Source: Gloeobacterales cyanobacterium ES-bin-313 (GTDB lineage: Bacteria > Cyanobacteriota > Cyanobacteriia > Gloeobacterales > Gloeobacteraceae). Taken from it: a stretch of 44,491 nucleotides of DNA. Position 1 is the first letter of the stretch, and each line of letters starts with the position of its first letter. The translations under genes were made by a program, and so were the position numbers. This document shows positions 33,700 through 42,562 of the stretch, in pieces. Below the pieces are notes generated by a model, which saw only the letters and a list, made by a program, of their open reading frames with translations, made no database searches and was not told where the DNA came from. The stretch spans positions 1 through 44,491 of the forward strand of contig JACMLN010000043.1 in the NCBI GenBank assembly GCA_014379585.1, given 5' to 3'.

Positions 33700-34382
33700 T
33701 GAGTAAACGTGTGATTGTGGCTCTCGATGTGGCCGACCAAGCAGCAGCAGATCACCTCACTGCCCAACTTCCCGATGTCACATTTTGGAAAATTGGCCTC
33801 GAACTTTTCGTGGCAACAGGTTCAACTTTCGTCCAGAAGCTCAAAGCCCAAGACAAGCGCATTTTCCTCGACCTCAAATTGCACGATATTCCGAATACAG
33901 TCGCTGGAGCCTGCCGCAACGTATCCGGTTTAGGCGTGGATTTTCTGACGGTTCATGCAGTCGGTGGTGCCGCGATGATCCGTGCCGCTGTCGAGTCTGT
34001 TCAAGGCGACACCAAGATCTTAGCGGTTACTTTGCTGACCAGCCTTTCCCAGGCCGCGCTCAATACAGAACTCCAAGTTCCCCTCAGCGTTCAGGACTAC
34101 GTGTGCAAACTAGCGGAAGTGGCTCTTAAAAGTGGTGCAGGCGGTCTTGTCTGTTCCCCATTAGAAATTGCCCTTTTGCGCGAAACCTTCGGCCCAGAGA
34201 TCCTGCTTGTCACGCCAGGTATTCGTCCAAGCCAAGGCCAACACCAAGATCAACAGCGCACGCTCACGCCTTCCCAAGCCATCCAAGCGGGAGCCAGTTA
34301 CTTGGTCGTGGGTCGCCCGATCACCCAAGCGCCGGATCCGGCACTTGCCTTTTCAGACATTGTTCAGGAGATCAGCCAGTGA
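33699..34382 (+). CDS. pyrF: orotidine 5'-phosphate decarboxylase
   Basis: A 227-residue TIM-barrel enzyme for the last step of UMP synthesis. It opens KRVIVALDVAD, the active-site lysine-aspartate segment is IFLDLKLHDIPNTV, and the phosphate-binding part is LVTPGIRPSQGQHQDQQRTL and VGRPITQA. The ATG at 33699 overlaps the preceding stop by one base; a TTG one codon earlier is possible. The next gene's GTG start overlaps its stop by four bases. Confidence 0.96.
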   Translation: MSKRVIVALDVADQAAADHLTAQLPDVTFWKIGLELFVATGSTFVQKLKAQDKRIFLDLKLHDIPNTVAGACRNVSGLGVDFLTVHAVGGAAMIRAAVESVQGDTKILAVTLLTSLSQAALNTELQVPLSVQDYVCKLAEVALKSGAGGLVCSPLEIALLRETFGPEILLVTPGIRPSQGQHQDQQRTLTPSQAIQAGASYLVVGRPITQAPDPALAFSDIVQEISQ

Positions 34383-34897
34383 AACTTCCAGTTCTTGTCT
34401 TTGCGTGCTGGTTGACTGCGACCCTGAGCAGTATCGCGGCTCCACTGCCCCTCGACAAACTCACCCAAACGCTTCCTGAGTATGCCAACCGCGAATATGC
34501 CCGCCAAAAACTCAAAGTGCATCTCGTGCTTTCCGGCAATATTCGGGTGGCTGAACAGACCGCAAACAGTCAAGTTCTCGATGTCTTGACCCTCGAACGC
34601 TTTCGCGATCTCCACGGTGATACTGTTCCTGTCCTCGTTCAGCGTCGAATCAGTCTCGGTCTCGCCTCAGATCAGCGCTGGTGGCTCAGTGATGTCCAAA
34701 GTACTGTTCAGCCAATTCCTGAATCGTTAGATGCCAAATTTGGCCCCTACCTCGAAGACATTCCAACGCCTCGAACAGCACCACCCTCGACAACAGGAAT
34801 GCCACCAGCGACGCATCTACAAAGTGCTTTTGCCCAGGCAATTTCTCGCTGGCTACGGGATGTTCAGTATGGTGAGAAAATTACGACAGATCCTTGA
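34379..34897 (+). CDS. secreted or lipid-free periplasmic protein of unknown function
   Basis: A 172-residue protein starting at GTG, with a signal peptide (hydrophobic residues 4-19, likely cleavage after SIAA). The mature part is a small alpha/beta domain (YARQKLKVHLVLSGNIRVAE) ending in a proline-rich stretch and a short helix. It lacks a lipobox cysteine. The GTGA overlap with pyrF shows translational coupling, although the functions do not obviously connect. No family recognised. Confidence 0.7.
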   Translation: MKLPVLVFACWLTATLSSIAAPLPLDKLTQTLPEYANREYARQKLKVHLVLSGNIRVAEQTANSQVLDVLTLERFRDLHGDTVPVLVQRRISLGLASDQRWWLSDVQSTVQPIPESLDAKFGPYLEDIPTPRTAPPSTTGMPPATHLQSAFAQAISRWLRDVQYGEKITTDP

Positions 34898-34951
34898 AAA
34901 TTTAAGCCTGATAAATTTGTATATTTTTTCTGGGAGTAAGATGATCTTCGT

Positions 34952-36727
34952 ATGCCAATAGCTACCCTACGAAAGCTGTTCATTGTTCTGCTCAGTTTCG
35001 GTCTGGTTTGGGGCTATGGAAATCAGGTATTCGCCACAGAAACGTGCCCATCCTTATCAGGTACGCTCTTAAGCTCGGATTTTGAAACCGACCCCACAAC
35101 TCTAGGTTGGAACGCCTCCGGAACGGGAGCCACTTGGGAAAGTAGTGAGTATCAATCGGGTACACACGGACTTTCCGTGCAAACCGATACTTGGGCAAGT
35201 CCCCTGATTTCTACGACAGCGTTGCAATGGTATCGCCTTACCTTTTCGACGAAAGCACCTGGTACTTCAAACAATCCCGGCAGTATCGGTTTTGGCTACT
35301 GGTCGATTCGATTTTATGACCAAGCTGGTAATCTGCTGACTGGGGATGTGTACTCCAGTGTGTTTCCTTCCGGGGATTGGGTCAAAAATGATGTGCGCTT
35401 TCGTGCTCAAAGTACAGCGATTAGCGGCGGAGCACTCCAACCCGTGAAAGCTCAGATTGTCTTTACTCCCATCGGTGGTCAGACTTACTATATCGACGAT
35501 GCGGTCTTGCAGCCGACGAACAATTGCGAAGTGCTCAATTGGTTTGCGTCCCTCTCTCAAATTGTTCCTGCCAAACTCGCTTATCAACCGAAACTGAATC
35601 GCTGGGAGCGGATTCCTGCAACGATGAGTCGTCTACGTAACGCCCAGACCCTTCGTATTGTCATGCTCGGCGATAGTGTTCAGCAAGATACGGCCAATAT
35701 GCCCATTGACCTTGCTTTGCAAAATCTCTATCCCGGCAGCCATGTGGAGTTAATCGCCTCGATCAAAGGGGGAACTGGGGTTTCCTACTATCAAGATCAT
35801 GTCGCTGAATACATTACCAACTATCAGCCGGATTTGGTGATTGTAGGCGGCATTAGCAACAGTGACGATATTCCAGCCTATCAACAAGTCGTTGATCAAG
35901 TACGCGCGAGCGATCAGGCAACTGGCCACACAACAGAATTTTTACTCCTCACTCGACAGTGGAGTCCAAATAGCTATCCTGTCAGCCAATACTATTTCTT
36001 GAGTCCAACGCTTCAAGAACTTGATCAAAGCCCAAGCAACAATGCCACTATTCCTGATAATGATCGAGGACATCTACTTTCTTTCGCGGCAACGAATGGT
36101 GTTGCTTATCTCGATACCACTGGCATCACTAGCCAGTTTATTTATGGTGCTGCTACTGCTGCTGGTGTCGGATCACCCGATGCTTCTGGCAATCCCTACA
36201 GTTATTGGATGCGGGACTTTATTCACAGCAACGATAATGGGAAACTGATTCAAAGTCAGGTCTTGATCCGATTTTTTACTCCAGAACCCGCCACAAACTC
36301 TGGTTTAAGCTACTACCCCCTATCACCCTGTCGCATTGTTGATACCCGAAATACAGCCACTCCCAATCTACCTGTTGGAAACCCAACTGCCTTTCTTGTC
36401 AACTCTGGGGATACGGCTTTTAATTACAGTGCCCAAGGGGGAAATGCATCAGGCTGTGGCATTCCCAAGGATGCGAAGGCTGTCTTCTTCAACTTTGTGG
36501 CTGTCGGACCAACGAGTCCTGGAGATTTGCAAGCATGGCCTTTTGGAACTGCGATTCCTACAGCAAGCGTCCTTAACTATGCCACTGCTTCAGGTCTAAA
36601 TATTGCCAACGGAATTATCTTGCCTGTCTGCGATCTATCGGCAGTAATCTGTAGCAAAGATTTGAACGTGCAGGCCAATCAATCAAGCGCCCAGTTAGTG
36701 CTCGATGTAGTTGGCTACTTTAAGTGA
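34952..36727 (+). CDS. secreted SGNH/GDSL-like hydrolase with N- and C-terminal accessory domains
   Basis: A 591-residue exported protein: signal peptide 1-28 (ending VFA), a carbohydrate-binding-like jelly-roll domain about 32-190, an SGNH-like hydrolase 230-440, and a C-terminal beta domain 455-591. The hydrolase has GDS at 240-242 (nucleophile Ser242), a GGISNSDD segment (Asn303) and Asp422/His425 in RDFIHSND. The C-terminal domain starts YYPLSPCRIVDTRNT and ends LVLDVVGYF, a module seen at the ends of many bacterial surface proteins. A carbohydrate esterase acting on extracellular polysaccharide is a reasonable guess. Confidence 0.78.
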   Translation: MPIATLRKLFIVLLSFGLVWGYGNQVFATETCPSLSGTLLSSDFETDPTTLGWNASGTGATWESSEYQSGTHGLSVQTDTWASPLISTTALQWYRLTFSTKAPGTSNNPGSIGFGYWSIRFYDQAGNLLTGDVYSSVFPSGDWVKNDVRFRAQSTAISGGALQPVKAQIVFTPIGGQTYYIDDAVLQPTNNCEVLNWFASLSQIVPAKLAYQPKLNRWERIPATMSRLRNAQTLRIVMLGDSVQQDTANMPIDLALQNLYPGSHVELIASIKGGTGVSYYQDHVAEYITNYQPDLVIVGGISNSDDIPAYQQVVDQVRASDQATGHTTEFLLLTRQWSPNSYPVSQYYFLSPTLQELDQSPSNNATIPDNDRGHLLSFAATNGVAYLDTTGITSQFIYGAATAAGVGSPDASGNPYSYWMRDFIHSNDNGKLIQSQVLIRFFTPEPATNSGLSYYPLSPCRIVDTRNTATPNLPVGNPTAFLVNSGDTAFNYSAQGGNASGCGIPKDAKAVFFNFVAVGPTSPGDLQAWPFGTAIPTASVLNYATASGLNIANGIILPVCDLSAVICSKDLNVQANQSSAQLVLDVVGYFK

Positions 36728-36875
36728 TCGCTAGAACTGAAATCGAACTGGATCTGCAAATTTATCAACAGAAAGTTTTATATCGGACGACGTACTAACA
36801 AAATGGCGAGATCGATACCCTAAGAAACCCTCACGATTTTCAAAAATGTAAGGAGTTATCTCCAAAGTATGCCAG

Positions 36876-37505
36876 TTAGTTGTGTGATGCTGCAAGTTCG
36901 GCATCTTTTTCTCTTGCCCAGATGACCGAAGGGCGGGCATTGATCCGGTCAATGTAGGTCTGAATGACAGGCAATGGTGGGATGAGCTTGAACATGGTGA
37001 TCCAAGACAGCGCAGTGCCCCACAGTAAGTCTAGAGAGGTGAATGTATCGCCAAGAAAGTATTCTCCCCGAGAAAGTTGATCAATCAACGTTTTGAACGT
37101 GGTGTCGTAGTCGCCATACGGAGACATGCCTTGCGCACCGGGTTCACGCTTCAACGCTCGATCAACGATGGCTGGCTCAAAACAAGAACCGTAAAAAACC
37201 ATCCATCGCAAATAGGAGCCACGCAACGGATCCCCGATCTCAGGTGCGAGTTTGGCTTCAGAGTAAAGATCGCTGAGGTATAGGAAGATGGCTACTTGTT
37301 CAGTGATCAATACATCGCTATGCATGAGAGCAGGCACCTTACCCATTGGGTTGATGGCAAGATACTCAGTATTGCGGTGTTCACCCACCTTGAAGTTGAG
37401 AACCTGCAAGTGATAGTCCGCATTGAGTTCTTTGAGGAGGATAAGTGCTCCTGTAGATCGCGTATGTGGCGCATGGAATAGTGTGACGTGGCGATTAGCG
37501 TTCAT
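36876..37505 (-). CDS. glutathione S-transferase family protein
   Basis: A 209-residue GST. The thioredoxin-like N-terminal domain has VTLFHAPHTRSTGALILLKE, the cis-proline in NPMGKVPALM and the glutathione gamma-glutamyl site TEQVAIFLYL. The helical C-terminal domain includes FLGDTFTSLDLLWGTAL with the N-capping Thr/Ser-x-x-Asp. Such enzymes detoxify electrophiles; the substrate is unknown. AGGA lies nine bases before the ATG. Upstream, ATGGAC-GAAT-GTCCAT (about 37601-37616) forms an inverted repeat that may be a regulatory site. Confidence 0.9.
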   Translation of the reverse strand: MNANRHVTLFHAPHTRSTGALILLKELNADYHLQVLNFKVGEHRNTEYLAINPMGKVPALMHSDVLITEQVAIFLYLSDLYSEAKLAPEIGDPLRGSYLRWMVFYGSCFEPAIVDRALKREPGAQGMSPYGDYDTTFKTLIDQLSRGEYFLGDTFTSLDLLWGTALSWITMFKLIPPLPVIQTYIDRINARPSVIWAREKDAELAASHN

Positions 37506-37734
37506 GGGATGATTTCCTGAGCAGAGATACTTGAGAGAAACATTTGCAACACCAGTCTTGAATAGGCTGGCTGTTCAAAGACAAGTTCCGCTGAGTGTAC
37601 CATGGACGAATGTCCATTTGCTGAAGTGCATAGCCATTTACATGTCAGGCTTTGATTATGTATGGAGATGAGGAAGATTTCGGTAAGGGTAGGCTCACAG
37701 GGTATGATTTCCGGTGGTAAGCGAATTAGTCGAT

Positions 37735-38529
37735 ATGAGCAGTCAAGACGAGTCATTAGAACAGCTAATCCGAGAGATCGGCAGCAAGCCGGAAGATCTC
37801 ATTCTTTTACGCAACACAGAACGTGGGGATGTGTTTTCTTTCCCAGTAGAGACAGAACGTGCTCTGGAAGTTTGGACGGCTCTGCGCAAACGGGTAGAAG
37901 AAACTGGCTATTGGCCCGTCATCGTGGACAGCGGATTTCGGGAAGAACTTACGGAAGTGCAAGAACAGGCACAACTGAGCGAAGATTTCGCCGTTGCAGA
38001 GCATTTTGACGCAGCTTCGTGGTTGGCAGAAGCGAAGGATGATCTCGGGGCTGCGGGGATGGAAGAGGAAGCGTGGGGCGAGGATGAGGACGAAGAGGAA
38101 GAATCCCTGGATCTTGAGACTGGTTGCCCGCTCGGTGAATGGCCTGAACAGCCACAGCCCATCAACGACTTTGTGATCTTCAATCAGCAACCAGTCAATC
38201 TTTCTTTGGTGCTTGTTCCAACCAAACAGAGTTGGGAGGTGCCGATTTATCTGAGCTTCGGTGGCTGGAATGCCTGTCCTGACCCTGGTGTGATTGCTGG
38301 CCTACTTCGGTACTGGCTTGGCACTTCGGACGCGGAACTCGTGGTCATCACCTTCGACACCCTCGAACTGCGGGTTGGGAAACCCCCTGAGGATCGCGAA
38401 GCCGCTATCAAATTAGCCCAAGAGCAATACCTCGTCTGCCAGGACATCGTCGATCAAGGTGTGGAGAGCCTCAACGCTTTAGCCGCAGGACTTCTAGGTG
38501 GCAGTGTCTGGTATTTTTGGTGGGATTGA
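37735..38529 (+). CDS. DUF4253-domain protein
   Basis: A 264-residue soluble protein with a C-terminal DUF4253 domain: VPTKQSWEVPIYLSFGGWN, then an ELVVITFDTLELRVGKPP strand pair and the closing QDIVDQGVESLNALAAGLLG with VWYFWWD. The family is widespread and uncharacterised, sometimes near immunity-like proteins. A glutamate/aspartate-rich stretch (about residues 107-130) separates the N-terminal part. ATG 37735 matches the family better than the in-frame GTG at 37714. No partner gene is evident. Confidence 0.82.
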   Translation: MSSQDESLEQLIREIGSKPEDLILLRNTERGDVFSFPVETERALEVWTALRKRVEETGYWPVIVDSGFREELTEVQEQAQLSEDFAVAEHFDAASWLAEAKDDLGAAGMEEEAWGEDEDEEEESLDLETGCPLGEWPEQPQPINDFVIFNQQPVNLSLVLVPTKQSWEVPIYLSFGGWNACPDPGVIAGLLRYWLGTSDAELVVITFDTLELRVGKPPEDREAAIKLAQEQYLVCQDIVDQGVESLNALAAGLLGGSVWYFWWD

Positions 38530-38557
38530 CTATATTTCTGATTTTTACAAGCAAGCT

Positions 38558-39241
38558 CTAAGGTCTTGAGTAGCTTAGAACATAGTCAGGTGCAGTAAGT
38601 CCACTATCTAGCAACGGATCATCGATGGGAGGTGCCGCTACGGTCTGTAGGGGAATCACTCCAGCCCAAACAGGGAGTTGTTGATCCGCCTCGTCGTCAA
38701 TGGGTGGGCCAGTACGTACTTTTGCACTGACTTCCACCAGTGGTAATGCCAGTACCAGGGTGCCTGCTAACTCTGTACGGCTAGGTGGACGAACATCGAC
38801 CCATCGACCCGGCACCACATGTTCAGTGAAAGCGCGCAGTGCTTCGTTTTTCTCGGCTGTATCGCTGACAAGCTTGGCCTGACCGTAGATCACCACCGAA
38901 CGGTAATTCAAAGAATGGTGAAAGGCAGAGCGAGCTAACACCAATCCGTCGATCAATGTGACTGTGATGCAGACATCCACGCCTCCTTGTACAGCACGCA
39001 ACATCCGGCTAGCTGGTGAACCGTGAATGTAAAGCACATCGTCGATCCGACCGTAAGCGGTTGGGATTACCGAGGGTAAGCCTTCGATCACGAAACCAAT
39101 GTGACAAACTAAACCCTCATCCAGGATGGAATAGACCATTTCTCGGTCATAGTTCGCCCGCTGTGGCACCCGTTTTACCGTTGTGCGGGCTGTTGGCACA
39201 AACGCTGTTTCGCTCTGTCGTTGAACATCAAGTTGACTCAT
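38558..39241 (-). CDS. pyridoxamine 5'-phosphate oxidase-fold flavoprotein
   Basis: A 227-residue FMN-binding split-barrel protein. It reads VYSILDEGLVCHIGFVIEG, PSVIPTAYGRIDDVLYIHG and SAFHHSLNYRSVVIYGQAKL, as in the NimA/PNPOx-like family, which includes nitroreductases and proteins of unknown substrate. It lacks the full set of PdxH residues, so it need not be the vitamin B6 enzyme. It is divergent from a MocR/PdxR-type regulator with 92 bases between, the usual sign of a regulator and its target. Confidence 0.85.
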   Translation of the reverse strand: MSQLDVQRQSETAFVPTARTTVKRVPQRANYDREMVYSILDEGLVCHIGFVIEGLPSVIPTAYGRIDDVLYIHGSPASRMLRAVQGGVDVCITVTLIDGLVLARSAFHHSLNYRSVVIYGQAKLVSDTAEKNEALRAFTEHVVPGRWVDVRPPSRTELAGTLVLALPLVEVSAKVRTGPPIDDEADQQLPVWAGVIPLQTVAAPPIDDPLLDSGLTAPDYVLSYSRP

Positions 39242-39252
39242 GGTTGTGCTCC

Positions 39253-39272
39253 CTAGACTGCATCGCTAGACT
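39253..39272. repeat. CTAGACT direct repeat in the divergent regulatory region
   Basis: CTAGACT at 39253-39259 and 39266-39272, 13 bases apart, next to the start of the flavoprotein gene. It may be part of the MocR-type binding array or of the minus-strand leader. Confidence 0.4.
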
Positions 39273-39280
39273 ACAAAGGG

Positions 39281-39331
39281 AAAGTGGAAGGACACAAGTG
39301 CCACTTTTTCTTCAAACTACCAGTCCACTTT
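39281..39331. promoter_or_regulatory. three AAAGTGG sites, likely PdxR-type operators
   Basis: AAAGTGG at 39281-39287, and its complement CCACTTT at 39301-39307 and 39325-39331. The last reads AAAGTGGACT on the minus strand. AAAGTGG-like sites (AAAGTGGWCTA) are, as I recall, reported for PdxR regulators. The third site ends two bases before the regulator's ATG, so autoregulation is likely. Confidence 0.65.
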
Positions 39332-39333
39332 CT

Positions 39334-40797
39334 ATGCAGCTCGTTCTTCCGCTTGAAAACGACAGCCCTGTGCCCCTGCACCGCCAGATCTACGAGCAAC
39401 TGCGTCAACGCATTCTGCATGGGCAACTCCCACCAGGGCAAAGGCTTCCTTCGACCCGCGTTCTCGCCCATACCCTCAGCATCTCCCGCACAACGGCCAG
39501 CCTCGGCTACGAACAACTTTTGAGTGAAGGGTATTTACAGACGCGATCAGGATCGGGTACCTACGTCTGTGACCAGATTCCCGAACAGCTGCTACAGGTG
39601 GATCCGTTGAAAGTACCTGTTCCATCGACTGCGCTTGTGCCCCGGCTATCCCGCTACGGCAAGAGTCTGAGCGAGAACTGGATACCCCGCGATGAGGCCA
39701 GACCGCAGGCGATCAATTTCCGCTATGGTTCACCGGCTTTTGACGCCTTACCTCTGGAACAGTGGCGGCGGCTGCTCGTCCGCCATTGCCGCTGTAGTCC
39801 CGGTGTCCTCGACTATTCGCGGGATCCGCTTGGCTACCAACCTCTGCGCGAATCCATTGCTCGCTACTTGAACCGTTCACGAGCCGTGCGTTGTCAGGCG
39901 GATCAGGTATTGATCATCGGTGGATCTTTGCAAGCCCTCGACCTGACCACCCGCATTTTGATCGATCCTGGCGACGTGGTTGCTGTCGAAGACCCTGGCT
40001 ATTTGGGGGCACGAAACACTTTTCTTTCACAAGGTGCTGATCTGTTGGGGTTGCCCGTAGACAAAGAAGGCGTAATGATGGAGAAGCTGACGGGGCAACT
40101 GCCACGAGCGATCAACCTCGTCTACGTCACTCCTTCCCACCAGTTTCCGAGTGGTGCCGTGCTTTCTTTGCCGCGCCGACTGGCATTGCTGGCTTGGGCG
40201 AAGGCAAACAATGCGCTGATCATTGAGGACGATTACGACAGCGAGTACCGCTACAGTGGTCGGCCTATTCCGTCTCTCCAAGGACTCGATCAGGGAAACT
40301 CAGTGATTTACATTGGTACTTTTTCAAAAGTGCTGTTTCCCTCTCTGCGCATTGGCTACTTGGTTCTTCCACCGGATTTGCTCCCTGTTTTTGCCCAGGC
40401 ACGGTGGGTAGTGGATCGCCATTCGCCGATGCTGGAGCAGTACGTGCTTCGGGATTTTATCGAAGAAGGCCACCTCGAACGCCACATTCGCCGTATGCGA
40501 AGCCTTTATGCAGAACGGCGACACGTTTTGGTAGAAGCATTGCACACGCATCTAGGCAATCGGGCGATCATCTTGGGTGAGGAGGCTGGGATGCATGTCT
40601 TGGTTCGCTTTCAGACCCAAATAAGCGATGAAGTCCTGATCGAGCAAGCCGCAGCGGTAGGTGTCGGCCTCTCTTCGGCTGCCATCAACTATCTGTGTAC
40701 AGGTGTCACTGGAGAATTCATTTTTGGCTACGCCGACCTTACCCCTGAACAGATCGTCGAGGGCGTAATCAGGATTGCCCATATTCTTCATCGGTAA
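39334..40797 (+). CDS. MocR/PdxR-family PLP-dependent transcriptional regulator
   Basis: A 487-residue regulator. Residues 10-80 are a GntR-type winged helix (PLHRQIYEQLRQRILHGQLP, then PSTRVLAHTLSISRTTASLG). The rest is an aminotransferase fold: IIEDDYDSEYR holds the PLP-ring aspartate and tyrosine, and YIGTFSKVLFPSLRIGYL the PLP lysine, Lys332. MocR proteins sense PLP or amino compounds; PdxR members control vitamin B6 genes. The ATG at 39334 starts at the GntR domain; the frame runs further upstream, but that part covers the divergent gene and is not protein-like. The substrate sensed is unproven. Confidence 0.93.
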   Translation: MQLVLPLENDSPVPLHRQIYEQLRQRILHGQLPPGQRLPSTRVLAHTLSISRTTASLGYEQLLSEGYLQTRSGSGTYVCDQIPEQLLQVDPLKVPVPSTALVPRLSRYGKSLSENWIPRDEARPQAINFRYGSPAFDALPLEQWRRLLVRHCRCSPGVLDYSRDPLGYQPLRESIARYLNRSRAVRCQADQVLIIGGSLQALDLTTRILIDPGDVVAVEDPGYLGARNTFLSQGADLLGLPVDKEGVMMEKLTGQLPRAINLVYVTPSHQFPSGAVLSLPRRLALLAWAKANNALIIEDDYDSEYRYSGRPIPSLQGLDQGNSVIYIGTFSKVLFPSLRIGYLVLPPDLLPVFAQARWVVDRHSPMLEQYVLRDFIEEGHLERHIRRMRSLYAERRHVLVEALHTHLGNRAIILGEEAGMHVLVRFQTQISDEVLIEQAAAVGVGLSSAAINYLCTGVTGEFIFGYADLTPEQIVEGVIRIAHILHR

Positions 40798-40828
40798 ACA
40801 AACGGGCTGCACCTGCGCAGCATGCTTT

Positions 40829-41551
40829 TTAAATAGCCGTACTGCTAAGGACATGATCGAGCACCACCTGACATAGTTTTCCGATCTCTGTACTTCCTCG
40901 AAGACGGGGGCGGGGAACATTGACGCCAATCTCAAGGGATATCTGTCCTCTGTCGATCACAACGACGCGATCACAGAGCATTACGGCTTCTTCAACATCG
41001 TGGGTTACAAGCAGACCTGTGAAACTACGCTCCTGCCAAAGTTTGACGATTAGATGCTGCATTTCAATGCGGGTGAGGGCATCGAGGGCACCGAGGGGTT
41101 CGTCGAGTAAGAGCAATTTTGGGTTGCTTACGAGGGCACGGGCGAGGGCAACGCGCTGCTTTTGACCACCTGAAAGAATGTGAGGCCAGTCTTTTTTGCG
41201 CGCCAAAAGTCCGACCGATTCGAGAATTTGGTTTACATCTTCTCCTGTGTTGAATTGCCCTGGATCCACATTTTCTTCAACCCGCTTCCAAGGCAACAAG
41301 CGTGCATCTTGAAACATGATGCGTGCGGCAGTATTGATTCCAGTCAGTTGTTGATGATCGATCAAGAGTCGCCCTGCACTTGGCGTTTCTAACCCGGCAA
41401 CGAGGCGGAGCAACGTGCTCTTTCCACAGCCACTACGCCCAACGATGCCTAGAAATTCGCCGTCCTTCACTTGCATATTGATCTGGCGAAGTACAACCAA
41501 GTCGCCGAAGCGCTTATCGATACCCTGGATGTCAAGGAAAACACCGCTCAT
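40829..41551 (-). CDS. ssuB: aliphatic sulfonate/nitrate/taurine-type ABC transporter ATP-binding protein
   Basis: A 240-residue ATPase of the SsuB/TauB/NrtD group. Walker A is GRSGCGKST, the Q-loop region RIMFQDARLLPWKRV, the signature LSGGQKQRVALARAL, Walker B LLLLDEPLGALDALTR and the switch histidine LVTHDVEEAV. The tail VPRPRLRGSTEIGKL is frequent in SsuB. It overlaps the permease gene by four bases. The substrate-binding subunit is absent from the window, so the sulfonate assignment rests on sequence style and the neighbouring arylsulfatase. Confidence 0.85.
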   Translation of the reverse strand: MSGVFLDIQGIDKRFGDLVVLRQINMQVKDGEFLGIVGRSGCGKSTLLRLVAGLETPSAGRLLIDHQQLTGINTAARIMFQDARLLPWKRVEENVDPGQFNTGEDVNQILESVGLLARKKDWPHILSGGQKQRVALARALVSNPKLLLLDEPLGALDALTRIEMQHLIVKLWQERSFTGLLVTHDVEEAVMLCDRVVVIDRGQISLEIGVNVPRPRLRGSTEIGKLCQVVLDHVLSSTAI

Positions 41552-42369
41552 GTGCTACGGCCTTTCCACTGGTTTGGGTGCCAGGGAAGCAAGAACCATT
41601 CCAACCATTTGGTGATCAGATCCGCAAGTTTGCCGAACAGAGCGTAGAGCAACACGCTGAGCATCACCACATCTGTGCGCATAAATTCGCGGGCGTTCGT
41701 GGCCATAAACCCAATGCCTGAATCGGCAGCAATCGTTTCCGCAACGATCAAAGTGAGCCACATAATGCCAAGCGCAAAGCGCACACCCACCAAGATCGAG
41801 GGCAATGCACCGGGGAGCAGGATATGTCGAAAGATCTGCCAGGGTTTCAGGCCGTAGACCCTACCCATCTCCACCAATCCAGGATCCACAGAGCGAATGC
41901 CATAGAAAGTGTTGATGTACATCGGAAAGAAAACGCCTAGTGACATCAGCACGAGCTTTGCTTCATCTCCAATCCCAAACCAAAGAATCACCAGTGGAAT
42001 CAGAGCCAAATTCGGAATATTGCGCAGCATCTGCAAAGAAGAATCCAAAAGCCATTCGCCCATGCGCAAACTGCCATTCAACAACCCAAGTGCAAAACCG
42101 ATCCCACCACCGACAGCGAAAGCCTTCAAAGCCCGCCCCAAACTCACCCAAACGTTCTGGGGTAGCTCGCCACTGAGCGTCAGTTTCCAACTCGCTTGAA
42201 CAACATCTAGAGGACTGGGCAAAAATCGTGCACTCACCAAACCCCATTGCACAGAAAACTGCCAGATCAAAAGCAGCAAAGTCGGTACTAGCCAGGGGAG
42301 CCAGTTCTCAATCTTGAAAGACACCTGTTGCTTTTTAGGAAAGCGAATCGGGATAGAAGGGCTAGTCAT
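41548..42369 (-). CDS. ssuC: aliphatic sulfonate/nitrate/taurine-type ABC transporter permease
   Basis: A 273-residue permease with about six hydrophobic spans. SsuC-like segments are RFLPSPLDVVQASWKL at the N-terminal side, YGLKPWQIFRHILLPGALPS (the EAA coupling loop) and LIVAETIAADSGIGFMATNA. It precedes ssuB in the operon. A good promoter (42400-42428) lies just upstream. It diverges from an arylsulfatase gene. Confidence 0.88.
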   Translation of the reverse strand: MTSPSIPIRFPKKQQVSFKIENWLPWLVPTLLLLIWQFSVQWGLVSARFLPSPLDVVQASWKLTLSGELPQNVWVSLGRALKAFAVGGGIGFALGLLNGSLRMGEWLLDSSLQMLRNIPNLALIPLVILWFGIGDEAKLVLMSLGVFFPMYINTFYGIRSVDPGLVEMGRVYGLKPWQIFRHILLPGALPSILVGVRFALGIMWLTLIVAETIAADSGIGFMATNAREFMRTDVVMLSVLLYALFGKLADLITKWLEWFLLPWHPNQWKGRST

Positions 42370-42392
42370 GTTTATACGGCAACTTGGTCGAG

Positions 42393-42464
42393 ATACCGTA
42401 TTATACCGAGTAAGCCGAAGCAGGTAAAGTGTCCGAGCTTACAAGAAATTTTTAACTACGGTAT
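42393..42464. promoter_or_regulatory. ATACCG repeats in the ssuC-arylsulfatase divergent region
   Basis: ATACCG occurs at 42393-42398 and 42403-42408, ten bases apart (one helical turn), and inverted as CGGTAT at 42459-42464. The first two straddle the ssuC -10. This spacing suggests a regulator binding one DNA face. Confidence 0.4.
42400..42428 (-). promoter_or_regulatory. promoter of ssuC-ssuB
   Basis: On the minus strand TTTACC (42428-42423) and TATAAT (42405-42400) are separated by 17 bases. The -10 is overlapped by an ATACCG repeat that may be an operator. Confidence 0.65.
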
Positions 42465-42483
42465 TTTGATCGACAAAGTGTAC

Positions 42484-42489
42484 TATAAT
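42484..42489 (+). promoter_or_regulatory. possible -10 of arylsulfatase gene
   Basis: A perfect TATAAT, 116 bases before the start codon. No -35 stands at the right distance (GTATTT at 17), so an activator may be needed. Confidence 0.4.
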
Positions 42490-42543
42490 ACCTCCAAGCC
42501 ATTCGCGAGGCTTTTATTGCACTAAATAGCATACAAATTGCTG

Positions 42544-42562
42544 GTATTTTTATCAAAAATAC
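42544..42562. promoter_or_regulatory. perfect dyad in arylsulfatase leader
   Basis: GTATTTTT and AAAAATAC with a 3-base spacer, 42 bases before the start codon. It may be an operator or an RNA hairpin in the leader. Confidence 0.4.

Noticed and set aside
36731-36952. 73-residue minus-strand frame beside the GST gene
   Set aside because: Overlaps the GST 3' end in another frame, with no start signal or family.
39016-39333. Longer N-terminus for the MocR regulator
   Set aside because: It is antisense to the divergent flavoprotein gene; the GntR domain starts right after the ATG at 39334.
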